The position numbers were made by a program, and so were the translations under genes. Shown piece after piece: positions 44,161-52,157 of a stretch of 64,000 nt of DNA. Under the pieces are notes generated by a model. It was not told the origin of the DNA and made no database searches. It saw nothing but the letters and a program-made list of their open reading frames with translations. How positions within the stretch are numbered: the first letter of the stretch is position 1; each line of letters starts with the position of its first letter. Origin of the DNA: Clostridiales bacterium (GTDB lineage: Bacteria > Bacillota > Clostridia > Christensenellales > Aristaeellaceae); the NCBI GenBank assembly GCA_004557125.1, contig SFET01000018.1, positions 1 through 64,000 of the forward strand, in the 5' to 3' direction.

Positions 44161-44196
44161 CATTAAGTTAAAGTTAATCCAGAATATTCTTGCAGG

Positions 44197-44242
44197 AATT
44201 CCGCTGACTCCGTCGAATAACGGACGTTAGCGGAATTTTTAA
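44197..44242 (+). terminator. Hairpin between plsC and ispH-rpsA
   Basis: Outer stem AATTCCGCT/AGCGGAATT, inner TCCGT/ACGGA (44197-44237), followed by a T-rich tract. The putative TTG start of the next gene follows directly, so it may act as an attenuator. Confidence 0.65.
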
Positions 44243-46249
44243 TTGTTCGCTGAATTCCAATCCGAGTTTCGGTGCTGCGGACGGAAGGGACTGAGACCGA
44301 TCGCTGAGATACTGGTTGCCAGGCACGCGGGCTTTTGCTTCGGCGTGAGACGGGCGGTGGACACCGCCGCGGCAGCCGCGCCGGCGATTACCCTCGGCCC
44401 GATCATCCACAACCCGCAAATGGTGGAAAAGCTTCGGCACGACGGCGTGACCAGCGTGGACTCCATTGCGGAGGTTCCGGCGGGCGCGCGGGTCGTGATC
44501 CGCTCCCACGGCGTGGGCCGCAGGGAGATCGAAGCGCTCAGGGCCCGGGATTGCGAAATCCTGGACGCCACCTGCCCCTTCGTGGCCCGCATCCATGAGA
44601 TGGCGCGCGCAGCCTCGGAGGCGGGCGTTCCCGTGATCGTCGTGGGCGAGCGGGAGCATCCCGAGGTGGTGGGCATCCTGGGCTGGACCGATCCTCCGGG
44701 GTACACCGTGATGTGTGCGGAGGACGCGCAGGCCCTTCCCGAGATGGATCGGGCGCTGATCGTCTGCCAGACCACCATGGTGCGCAGCCGCTTTGACGAG
44801 TTGTGCGCGCTGCTCCGGGACAAAATCCGGCATCCGGATATCCGTGCCACGATCTGTCCCGCCACGCAGGACCGTCAGCGCGAGGTCACGCAGCTCGCAC
44901 AGCGCGCGGACGTGATGATCGTCGTGGGCGGCAGGCAAAGCTCCAACAGCGCAAAGCTGTATCGGCTTGCCAAGGCCGCATGCCCCCGCACTCTGTTCAT
45001 CGAAACCGCACAGGAGCTGGAGCAGTTCCAAATTTCCGCATCCGATGTTATTGGGATTACAGCCGGTGCATCCACACCGGATTGTATAATTAAGGAGGTT
45101 GTTGCAAGAATGAACGACATCGAGAAGAAAGTATCCGTTGATGACACCCAGGAACAGGCCGTAATGTCCATGGAAGACGTTGAAAAAACGCTTGTTCAGC
45201 TCCGCCCCGGCCAGATCGTCACTGGTACCGTGGTTCAGATCACCGAAGACGAAGTATGCGTCAACGTTGGATACAAGGCTGACGGTCTCGTAAAGAAGTC
45301 TGATCTTTCCTCTACCGATGTCAAGGTCGGCGACGAAATCGAAGTCGAGGTTGTGAAGGTGAACGACGGCGAGGGCAACGTGCTGCTCTCCCAGAAGAAC
45401 ATCATCAACCGCAAGGCTTGGGAAGAAATCGTTGCGAAGCAGGAAGCCGGCGAATTCGTTGAGGGCGTCGGCAAGGAAGCCGTCAAGGGCGGTCTGCTGG
45501 CGGACGTCATGGGCGTTCGCACCTTCATTCCCGCATCCCAGCTCTCCCTGCGCTATGTTGAGAAGATCGAGGAGTTCGTGGGCCAGACCATGACCCTGAA
45601 GATCATCGAGATCGACAAGGCCAAGAAGCGCATCGTGGCTTCCCGCAAGCAGGTTCTGCAGGTGGAAGAAGCCGCCCGCAAGAAGGAGCTGTGGAACACC
45701 TTCGAGGTCGGCTCCATCGTCAAGGGCACCGTTCGCCGTCTGGCGGACTTCGGCGCGTTCGTCGACATCGGCGGCGTGGACGGCCTGGTGCACGTGACCG
45801 ATCTGTCCTGGGGCCGCGTGAAGCACCCCTCCGACGTGGTTTCCGTCGGCCAGGAGATCGACGTGAAGATCCTGAACGTGGATCCCGAGCGCGAGCGCAT
45901 CTCCCTGAGCTACAAGCAGACCCAGCCCCGTCCGTGGACCGTCGCCGGCGAGAAGTACCCGGTCGGCTCCGTCGTTGAGGGCAAGGTCGTGCGCATCACC
46001 ACCTTCGGCGCATTCGTGGAGCTGGAGCCCGGTCTGGACGGCCTGGTACATATCTCCCAGTGCGCGCTGACCCGCATCGCCAAGGTTGAGGACGCTGTGA
46101 ACGTCGGCGACATCGTTCGCGTGAAGGTTCTGGACGTCAACACCGAAGCCAAGCGCATCAGCCTGTCCATCCGCGAGGTTCTCGAGGACGAAGCTCTGGA
46201 TTCCGTTCCGGAAGACGAGTTCGCCATCGACGATATCCCGGAGGCCTGA
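44243..46249 (+). CDS. ispH: IspH - ribosomal protein S1 fusion
   Basis: 668 residues from TTG 44243. Residues about 22-285 are IspH (HMBPP reductase, last MEP enzyme) with the three [4Fe-4S] cysteines in HAGFCFGV, DATCPFV and TICPATQ and the closing VIGITAGASTPDCIIKEVV. From residue 290 four S1 domains follow (GQIVTGTVVQITEDEVCVNV; GVRTFIPASQL; GSIVKGTVRRLADFGAFVDI; GSVVEGKVVRITTFGAFVEL). The fusion is known in Clostridia. The N-terminal start is uncertain: the TTG lacks a good site. An AAGGAGG lies 11 bases before in-frame ATG 45110 (codon 290), so free S1 may also be made. Confidence 0.9.
   Translation: MFAEFQSEFRCCGRKGLRPIAEILVARHAGFCFGVRRAVDTAAAAAPAITLGPIIHNPQMVEKLRHDGVTSVDSIAEVPAGARVVIRSHGVGRREIEALRARDCEILDATCPFVARIHEMARAASEAGVPVIVVGEREHPEVVGILGWTDPPGYTVMCAEDAQALPEMDRALIVCQTTMVRSRFDELCALLRDKIRHPDIRATICPATQDRQREVTQLAQRADVMIVVGGRQSSNSAKLYRLAKAACPRTLFIETAQELEQFQISASDVIGITAGASTPDCIIKEVVARMNDIEKKVSVDDTQEQAVMSMEDVEKTLVQLRPGQIVTGTVVQITEDEVCVNVGYKADGLVKKSDLSSTDVKVGDEIEVEVVKVNDGEGNVLLSQKNIINRKAWEEIVAKQEAGEFVEGVGKEAVKGGLLADVMGVRTFIPASQLSLRYVEKIEEFVGQTMTLKIIEIDKAKKRIVASRKQVLQVEEAARKKELWNTFEVGSIVKGTVRRLADFGAFVDIGGVDGLVHVTDLSWGRVKHPSDVVSVGQEIDVKILNVDPERERISLSYKQTQPRPWTVAGEKYPVGSVVEGKVVRITTFGAFVELEPGLDGLVHISQCALTRIAKVEDAVNVGDIVRVKVLDVNTEAKRISLSIREVLEDEALDSVPEDEFAIDDIPEA
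45092..45112 (+). promoter_or_regulatory. Internal ribosome-binding site for S1
   Basis: AAGGAGG (45092-45098), 11-base spacing, ATG 45110 in frame at the IspH-S1 border. TATAAT directly precedes it (45085-45090), but a transcript starting there would lose the site. Confidence 0.55.
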
Positions 46250-46268
46250 TCTCTTCGGATTGCTTTCA

Positions 46269-46295
46269 CACCCCGGTCGTATGCCGGGGTGTTTT
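46269..46295 (+). terminator. Terminator of ispH-rpsA
   Basis: 8-bp stem CACCCCGG/CCGGGGTG followed by TTTTC. Confidence 0.75.
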
Positions 46296-46329
46296 CTTTC
46301 GACCATTTCACTGAAGGGAGCGAGCTTAC

Positions 46330-46953
46330 ATGAGCAAAATTCTGCTGATCAACGGCAGCCCCAACCAGCGCGGCTGCACCTTCACCGCCCTGCGCGAGAT
46401 TTCGCTGGAGCTGGCGAAGGAGGGCGTGGAGAGCGAGATCCTGTGGCTGGGCAAGGAGCCCATCGCCGATTGCATCGCCTGTGGCAAGTGCGCCGGCAGC
46501 GGCAGCTGCGTCTTTGACGACCTGGTGAACCGCATCGCCAGTCGCCTGGACGAGTTCGACGGCGTCGTGGCCGGGTCGCCGGTGTACTACGGCGGGCCAT
46601 CCGCACGGATCTGCGCCTTCCTGGATCGCCTGTTCTACTCCAACGGCGCGCGCATGGCCGGCAAGCTGGGCGCAGCGGTGGTCTCCTGCCGGCGCGGCGG
46701 CTCCACAGCGGCCTTCAATCGCCTGAACATGTACTTCATGATGAACAACATGGTGGTGCCCACCTCCCAATACTGGAACCAGGTGCACGGGAACACACCC
46801 GAAGAGGTGCGCCAGGATCGCGAGGGCCTGCAAACCATGCGCATGCTGGCCCGGAACATGGCCTGGCTGCTGCGCTGCATCGAGCTGGGCCGCATCGCTG
46901 GACTCAGCGCCCCGCTTCCCGAGCCCCGGGACCGCACCAACTTCATCCGCTGA
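46330..46953 (+). CDS. Flavodoxin-fold NAD(P)H-dependent oxidoreductase
   Basis: 207 residues of the NADPH-dependent FMN reductase / iron-sulfur flavoprotein type: KILLINGSPNQRGCTFTALR (FMN phosphate loop), CIACGKCAGSGSC (three or four Cys, possibly metal-binding), and GVVAGSPVYYGGPSARICAF (FMN ring). Likely a cytosolic FMN-dependent electron carrier or reductase; substrate unknown. Monocistronic between two terminators. Confidence 0.88.
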   Translation: MSKILLINGSPNQRGCTFTALREISLELAKEGVESEILWLGKEPIADCIACGKCAGSGSCVFDDLVNRIASRLDEFDGVVAGSPVYYGGPSARICAFLDRLFYSNGARMAGKLGAAVVSCRRGGSTAAFNRLNMYFMMNNMVVPTSQYWNQVHGNTPEEVRQDREGLQTMRMLARNMAWLLRCIELGRIAGLSAPLPEPRDRTNFIR

Positions 46954-47009
46954 GCGGGTTCTCCCCGGCGTCGGCCGCGCCGCATCGGAACCCGCTTCCC
47001 GCACGCAAA

Positions 47010-47043
47010 AGGACCTGCCCCACGGCATCGTGGGACAGGTCCT
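47010..47043. terminator. Convergent terminator
   Basis: 14-bp stem (AGGACCTGCCCCAC with GTGGGACAGGTCCT, one mismatch) between convergent genes, CTTTG on one side and AAAA on the other. Confidence 0.7.
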
Positions 47044-47055
47044 CTTTGATGCGGC

Positions 47056-48441
47056 TCAACCGACGAAATCCAGGAAGGCCGCGTAGCCCTTGTAGGCCTC
47101 GAACAGGTCGGCCTTGCTGATGACCTCGTAGGGGGCGTGCATGGACAGCACCGCCACGCCGGCATCGATGACGTTCATGCCGTAGCGCGCGCAGGTGAAG
47201 GCGATGGTTCCGCCGCCGCCCAGATCCACGCGGCCCAGCTCCGCAGTCTGGAAGGCCACGCCTGCGTCGTCCATGATCCGGCGCACCTGGGCCACATACT
47301 CGGCGTTGGCGTCGCTGGAGGAGGACTTGCCCCGTGCGCCGGTGTACTTGTTGAAGCAGATGCCCCGGCCCAGATAGGCGGCGTTCTTCTTCTCAAAGGC
47401 GGCGGCAAAGTTGGGATCGAAGCCCGCGGAGACGTCGCTGGAGAGCATGTAGCTGTTGCGCAGCACGCGGCGCAGACCCAGCTCGCTGTAAGTGGCGGTG
47501 AGGGCGTAGACCTCGGCCACGATGTTCTCAAAGTACATGGAATCCATGCCGGTGGCGCCGACGCTGCCGATCTCCTCCTTGTCGGTGAGCACGCAGCATG
47601 CGGTGCGCTCGGGGGTTCCCTCCAGATCCAGCACGGCGCGCATGGACGGATAGGCGCACACGCGGTCGTCGTGGCCGTAGGCCAGGATCATGCTGCGATC
47701 GAAGCCCATGTCCCGGGCCTTGCCCGCGGGTACGATCTCCAGCTCCGCGGAGAGGAAGTCCTCCTCCTCCACGCCGTAGGTCTCCTTCAGGATGTTCAGC
47801 ACGCCCTGCTTCACGGCGTCCTTGTCGCAGTCGGCCACCGGGCGGCCACCCACGATCAGGTTCAGTTCCTCGCCCTCGATGAGCTTGCTTGCGTCGCGCT
47901 TCATCTGATCCTGCGCCAGGTGGGGCAGCAGGTCGGAGATGCAGAACACCGGGTCGTCCTCGGCCTCGCCCACGGTGACGTTCACGCGGGTGCCGTCCTT
48001 CTTCACGATCACGCCGTGCAGAGCCAGCGGCTGGGCCACCCACTGGTACTTCTTGATGCCGCCGTAGTAGTGGGTGTCCAGATAGGCCAGGTCCGCGTCC
48101 TCATAGAGGGGATTCTGCTTGATATCAATGCGCGGGGAATCGATGTGCGCGCCCAGGATGTTCATGCCCTGCTCCATCGGCTTTTCACCGATCACGAACA
48201 GCAGGAAGGACTTGTCCATCCAGTTGCAGTACACGCGATCGCCCGGCTTGAGCTGCCGGCCCTCGGCGATGCACTTCTCCAGGTTCACAAAGCCGCGCTC
48301 CTCAGCCGCGGCACAGCACAGCGCGGTGCACTCCCGCTCGGTCTTTCCATTGTCCAGAAAGGCGCGGTAGTCCCTGGCAAAGGCCTCCAGGCGATCCAGC
48401 GCCTGCGCATCGTATTCCTTCCACACATTCTTGCGTTCCAT
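47056..48441 (-). CDS. M18 family aminopeptidase
   Basis: 461 residues, zinc aminopeptidase of the ApeA/LAP4 type. Metal-site motifs: ILGAHIDSPRIDIKQNP, YGHDDRVCAYPSMRAVLD, LTDKEEIGSVGATGMDS and a C-terminal VAVLSMHAPYEVISKAD. Removes N-terminal, usually acidic or neutral, residues from imported or turned-over peptides. GGAG precedes the ATG. It follows the GT2 gene by 30 bases and is probably co-transcribed. Confidence 0.92.
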   Translation of the reverse strand: MERKNVWKEYDAQALDRLEAFARDYRAFLDNGKTERECTALCCAAAEERGFVNLEKCIAEGRQLKPGDRVYCNWMDKSFLLFVIGEKPMEQGMNILGAHIDSPRIDIKQNPLYEDADLAYLDTHYYGGIKKYQWVAQPLALHGVIVKKDGTRVNVTVGEAEDDPVFCISDLLPHLAQDQMKRDASKLIEGEELNLIVGGRPVADCDKDAVKQGVLNILKETYGVEEEDFLSAELEIVPAGKARDMGFDRSMILAYGHDDRVCAYPSMRAVLDLEGTPERTACCVLTDKEEIGSVGATGMDSMYFENIVAEVYALTATYSELGLRRVLRNSYMLSSDVSAGFDPNFAAAFEKKNAAYLGRGICFNKYTGARGKSSSSDANAEYVAQVRRIMDDAGVAFQTAELGRVDLGGGGTIAFTCARYGMNVIDAGVAVLSMHAPYEVISKADLFEAYKGYAAFLDFVG

Positions 48442-48471
48442 GTTTCATACACTCCGTTTCCAAATTGAATT

Positions 48472-49446
48472 TCAACGATTTTCGTCGTTGTCTGCGTCGT
48501 TGAGCACCCGCTCGATGATGTAGCGCGGGCGCGCCTTGGTTTCGCTGTAAACCTTGCCGATGTACTCGCCGATCACGCCCAGCGCCAGCAGCTGTATGCC
48601 GCCGATCATCCAGATCGAGCAGATCAGCGAGGCCCAGCCGCTCACCGTCTTTCCGCTGACCCACTCCACCAGCGCCCACAGCAGCATGAGCAGGCTCAGC
48701 ACGAAGATCACCGCGCCCAGCACCAGGATCAGCCGCATGGGCTTGACGCTGAAGGAGGTGATGCCGTCGAAGGCGAAGGACAGCATCTTTTTCAGCGGAT
48801 ACTTGCTCTCCCCGGCGAATCGCTTGGCCCGATCGTACTCCACGGTGGTCCAGGCGTAGCCGATCTGCGGCACGATGCCCCGCAGGAACAGGTTGACCTC
48901 CCTGAAATCGGCCAGGCCCTCCACCGCCCGGCGGCTCATCAGGCGATAGTCCGCGTGGTTGAACACGATGTCCACGCCCATGGCCTTCATCAGCTTGTAG
49001 AAGCTCTCCGCCGTGAAGCGCTTGAAGAAGCTGTCGGTCTTGCGGGACGCGCGCACGCCGTAGACCACGTCGTAGCCCTCGTGGTAGGCGTCGATCATCT
49101 TGTCCATGGCGTCGATGTCGTCCTGCAGATCCGCGTCCATGGACACCATCAGATCCGCGTGCTGCACGGCGGTCATCAGTCCCGCCAGCAGCGCGTTCTG
49201 ATGCCCCCGGTTGCGGGACAGGTTCACGCCGGAGAAGATCCGATCCCGGGCATGCAGCTCCTCGATGATCGGCCAGGTGCGATCCTTCGAGCCGTCGTTG
49301 ACGAACAGAATGCGGCTGCGCGGCGAAATCTTGCCCTGGGCGATCAGCGCTGTGAGCTTGGCTTTCAGGCGCTTCGCGGTCTCCGGAAGCACCTCCTCCT
49401 CCTTGTAGCAGGGCACAACCACATACAGCGTCTTTTCCGCCTTCAT
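48472..49446 (-). CDS. Family 2 glycosyltransferase (GtrB/dolichol-phosphate mannosyltransferase type)
   Basis: 324 residues. GT2 domain with VVVPCYKEEEVLPETAKRL, ILFVNDGSKDRTWPII, NLSRNRGHQNALLAGL, SMDADLQDDI (DxD) and the QxxRW-like region; two C-terminal helices (PMRLILVLGAVIFVLSLLML, WASLICSIWMIGGIQLLALG). Such enzymes put a sugar on undecaprenyl phosphate for wall or glycan modification. GGGAGGAAC is eight bases upstream. It is preceded 22 bases upstream by a membrane-protein gene that could be its partner. Confidence 0.92.
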   Translation of the reverse strand: MKAEKTLYVVVPCYKEEEVLPETAKRLKAKLTALIAQGKISPRSRILFVNDGSKDRTWPIIEELHARDRIFSGVNLSRNRGHQNALLAGLMTAVQHADLMVSMDADLQDDIDAMDKMIDAYHEGYDVVYGVRASRKTDSFFKRFTAESFYKLMKAMGVDIVFNHADYRLMSRRAVEGLADFREVNLFLRGIVPQIGYAWTTVEYDRAKRFAGESKYPLKKMLSFAFDGITSFSVKPMRLILVLGAVIFVLSLLMLLWALVEWVSGKTVSGWASLICSIWMIGGIQLLALGVIGEYIGKVYSETKARPRYIIERVLNDADNDENR

Positions 49447-49468
49447 AGAGATGTTCCTCCCGTTTGGT

Positions 49469-50158
49469 TCAGCTGCGCCGCGCGAAGGCGCTGCGCCGCC
49501 TGCGATAATAGCTGCCGTTCACCAGCAGCAGCGCCAGATAGTACAGCAGCGGGCCCACCGTGGCGACGCTCAACGGCGTCAGTCCGGCGATGAAATACCT
49601 TCCCGCCGCGAAGGCAAGCTGCCCTGCGATCAGCAGCAGGTACGCCGCCCGCAGCAGCTTCGGCCCTGCACTCCTGCGCCGGCGCAGCTGTATGGCCGCC
49701 GCAATGCACAGAAGCGCCGCGACCGCCGCAGCCAGGGCAAGCCCCCAATCCAGCATGCGCATTCCGGGCAGGCCCTCATACACCCGGTCGCGAATTTCTG
49801 CGGCGAAATACTGCCCGCCGCGGAACATCCACACCCCCTGAAGCAGGTGGTACGCCGCCGCCAGATAGAGATAAAAGCCCGTCAGAAAGCGGTGCCAGGC
49901 CATGGACGGCTCCGGTGCGGGCGTACCGGCTCCCTCTCCCACCTCTTCCGGCTCCGCCGGCGCTCCGGATGTTCCGGCACAGTCCCCGATCACAGCTTCG
50001 GACTCGACGTCCGCCGCCGTCGAAGGCTTGTCCGCACAGGCGGCGCTTTCCTTCTCCTCAATCGCCGGATGTTCCGCCGCAGCATCTCCTGCCGTAGCCT
50101 CCTTCACCTCCGCGTCGATGTGCTCCTCCGGAGAAATCTTTGGTGTTGTTTCGCTCAT
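49469..50158 (-). CDS. Membrane protein with acidic N-terminal tail
   Basis: 229 residues. Residues 1-85 are acidic and Ala/Pro-rich (EEHIDAEVKEATAGDAAAEH) and probably disordered in the cytoplasm. About four helices follow, with a basic loop (QLRRRRSAGPKLLR) and a basic C-terminus. No family recognised. First gene of a minus-strand unit with GT2 and the M18 peptidase. Confidence 0.7.
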   Translation of the reverse strand: MSETTPKISPEEHIDAEVKEATAGDAAAEHPAIEEKESAACADKPSTAADVESEAVIGDCAGTSGAPAEPEEVGEGAGTPAPEPSMAWHRFLTGFYLYLAAAYHLLQGVWMFRGGQYFAAEIRDRVYEGLPGMRMLDWGLALAAAVAALLCIAAAIQLRRRRSAGPKLLRAAYLLLIAGQLAFAAGRYFIAGLTPLSVATVGPLLYYLALLLVNGSYYRRRRSAFARRS

Positions 50159-50190
50159 CTTTCCCTGGTATTCCTTTCCCGTTTGGATTT

Positions 50191-50219
50191 ATCATAGCAC
50201 AAGGCAGGGCGATATGCAA
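50191..50219 (-). promoter_or_regulatory. Promoter of the membrane protein-GT2-M18 unit
   Basis: TTGCAT (50214-50219), 17-base spacer, TATGAT (50191-50196) with a TGC extension. Confidence 0.65.
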
Positions 50220-50310
50220 GCGCGCGGCGGCAAAGCGTGCCGGCGGTTTTTGTCCGATTCCGTGAACAATCCCGGCGGTTTGTTCCAGCTTCCGGCGGTC
50301 TCCATGTAAA

Positions 50311-50332
50311 CCGGACGCCGCGGGGCATCCGG
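50311..50332 (-). terminator. Terminator of the VWA gene
   Basis: 9-bp stem CCGGACGCC/GGCATCCGG with one wobble pair and a 4-base loop, TTTA following on the minus strand; a smaller AAGCC/GGCTT stem lies at 50333-50346. Confidence 0.6.
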
Positions 50333-50359
50333 AAGCCTTTCGGCTTTTTCATTCGACGC

Positions 50360-51730
50360 TTACAGCAAATCGCAGCAATCGAAATCGTGGTCGATATAGT
50401 GGGCGATGAAGCGCGCCCTGAAGCTGCGCGCGTTGCAGATCCCATTGGCGGTGCCGGACACGTCCAGATCCTCCGGCAGCACGAAGCGGATGCAGCGCAA
50501 CTTCACATCCTGGCAGGTGGCGCGGGTGTGGGCCGGAATGGTCATGGTCTTGATGCCGCGCTTGTATTCCACGCCGTTGTCATCCACCTCGCTGAGGATC
50601 ACCGCCAGCGCCACGCGCCGGTTCGGGCAGACCCGCTGCAGGGTCACGTCCAGCTGGAGCATGCGTCCGAGGGAATCCAGCGCCAGGGTCCCGGCATCGT
50701 ACTCCACGGCGCTCTCGCAGCCGTCGATTTCCACGTCCACCGGCTCGGGGCAGGGCTCGGGATGCACATCCGTGCCGCAGTCGATCTCAATCTCCGGGGA
50801 CGGGAAGTGCACGACGTTGCCCTCGCTGTCGCTGTACGTGATGGCCTCGTTGACCTCCACATCGCCGCTGCAGTCGCCCACATGGCGCACGGTGAATTCG
50901 AAGGTCGCGGCCTCGGGCTGGGTCGCGCCCAGCGCATCGATCCTCCATTCCACGGTGGTGTCGTTGATCTGGGTTGCGCTTCCCTTCGTGGGCGCGGAAA
51001 GGCCCGTGATGCGGAAGCAGGAGTCCACCTGATCCCGCAGCACGATGTTCGTCGCGCCGGGCTTGGAGATGTTCTTCGCCAGATCCTCGAACAGCTTGAC
51101 CAGCTCCGCCTCGGTGGGCGCGATGGACACGTAGGTCGAGGACGGATCGGAGGCCCAGTCCTCGATGGCCTGCTGATCCAGGCCGCCGTCGCCCACGAGG
51201 CCGATCACGTAGATCAGCACGCCCTGGGCCTTGGCCAGCGTCGCCACGGCGTTCGCGTCGCCGCCGGAGGTGGTCCTGCCGTCGGTGAACATGATCATCA
51301 CCCTGGCGTTGGTGGAGGCGGGGTTGAACAGCTGCAGCGCCCTGGTGAAGGCGTCGGCGTGGTTGGTGGAGCCGCCCGCAGTCAGGGCGTCCACGGTGTT
51401 CTTCAGCGCCGCAACGGAGGTGATCAGCTGCGCATCCTGGGTCGCCGTGGTGGAGAAGCTCACGATGCCGATGTGGCTGCCGCCGCCAATCTGGCCGTCC
51501 TGCGTGCCGTCGGTGGATTCGTCGATGATGTCGATGAAGGTCTTGGCGCCCTCCTTCAGGCTCGCCAGAGGGCTGCCGGTCATGCTGCGGGATCGATCCA
51601 GGATCAGTACCATGTCGGTGGGATTGTCCATGATGTCCGGCGCGGCCGCCAGCGACAGGCGCACGTTGAAACTGCCACCGCAGCTGATGCTCGCAGCGCT
51701 GAGCTGCTTATTGGAAACGGTGACTCCCAT
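50360..51730 (-). CDS. VWA-domain protein with Cys-rich C-terminal half
   Basis: 456 residues. The VWA domain starts at about residue 36, with the MIDAS motif DRSRSM (Asp45, Ser47, Ser49), GGSTNHADAF and MFTDGRTTSGG. A beta-rich middle domain (EAATFEFTVRHVGDCSGDVE) and a C-terminal domain with many Cys follow, ending DHDFDCCDLL. There is no signal peptide although the layout looks extracellular, so release may be by another route, for example in the spore or by lysis. The ATG 51730 has an AAGGGAAGGA site upstream. Function unknown. Confidence 0.8.
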   Translation of the reverse strand: MGVTVSNKQLSAASISCGGSFNVRLSLAAAPDIMDNPTDMVLILDRSRSMTGSPLASLKEGAKTFIDIIDESTDGTQDGQIGGGSHIGIVSFSTTATQDAQLITSVAALKNTVDALTAGGSTNHADAFTRALQLFNPASTNARVMIMFTDGRTTSGGDANAVATLAKAQGVLIYVIGLVGDGGLDQQAIEDWASDPSSTYVSIAPTEAELVKLFEDLAKNISKPGATNIVLRDQVDSCFRITGLSAPTKGSATQINDTTVEWRIDALGATQPEAATFEFTVRHVGDCSGDVEVNEAITYSDSEGNVVHFPSPEIEIDCGTDVHPEPCPEPVDVEIDGCESAVEYDAGTLALDSLGRMLQLDVTLQRVCPNRRVALAVILSEVDDNGVEYKRGIKTMTIPAHTRATCQDVKLRCIRFVLPEDLDVSGTANGICNARSFRARFIAHYIDHDFDCCDLL

Positions 51731-51817
51731 TGAAAATCCTTCCCTTCCGGGCCTCATTCATCGGGGCCCGATGCAAACTATGTCGGAAAAGTTTTTTGCG
51801 TACCAGCCCCAAAACAT

Positions 51818-51846
51818 TTGACAAATTGCAAAGACTGCGCTATAAT
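51818..51846 (+). promoter_or_regulatory. Promoter of the T-box leader
   Basis: Perfect TTGACA, 17-base spacer, perfect TATAAT. Confidence 0.9.
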
Positions 51847-51852
51847 CTTTAC

Positions 51853-52114
51853 ATTGCGTCGATGGGAACGAGCGCATACCGTCGCCCGAACAGAGAGCCG
51901 CCGGCTGGTGCGAGGCGGAGGGGCAGGCATGCGCGGCCCTCCCGGAGCAGCGCGCGAAAGGTTCGTCCGACTAAGCGTCGCCGGGTTCGCCCGATAAAGC
52001 GAGGGAGTCATCGACTCGAAAAGGTCTGCGCCGCGAGGTGCAGGCAAAGTAAGGTGGTACCGCGGAACACAGCTTCCGTCCTTATGCAGGCATCATGAGG
52101 ACGGGGCTTTTTTT
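51853..52114 (+). promoter_or_regulatory. T-box riboswitch leader
   Basis: About 260 bases between a consensus promoter and the symporter gene. The apical Stem I block AGAGAGCCGCC...GGTGCGAGGCGG (around 51892-51920), the antiterminator T-box AGGTGGTACCGCG (52052-52064) and a terminator (CCGTCCT/AGGACGG, 52076-52104, then seven T at 52108-52114) are all present. T-boxes sense uncharged tRNA. The gene controlled is an alanine/sodium symporter, so tRNA-Ala is expected; several GCN triplets lie on the 3' side of Stem I (about 51948-51965), but I cannot fix the specifier. Confidence 0.93.
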
Positions 52115-52157
52115 GTCCCTCCAAGGATGCACAACACAAGAACCGGAGGGATTGACC

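Noticed and set aside
45085..45090. Internal promoter (TATAAT) for S1
   Set aside because: No -35 match is seen, and a transcript starting there would lose the ribosome-binding site; internal translation start is the better explanation.
44174..46306. A 710-codon minus-strand frame opposite ispH-rpsA
   Set aside because: Shadow frame; the repetitive Leu-Asp-His pattern mirrors S1 codons.
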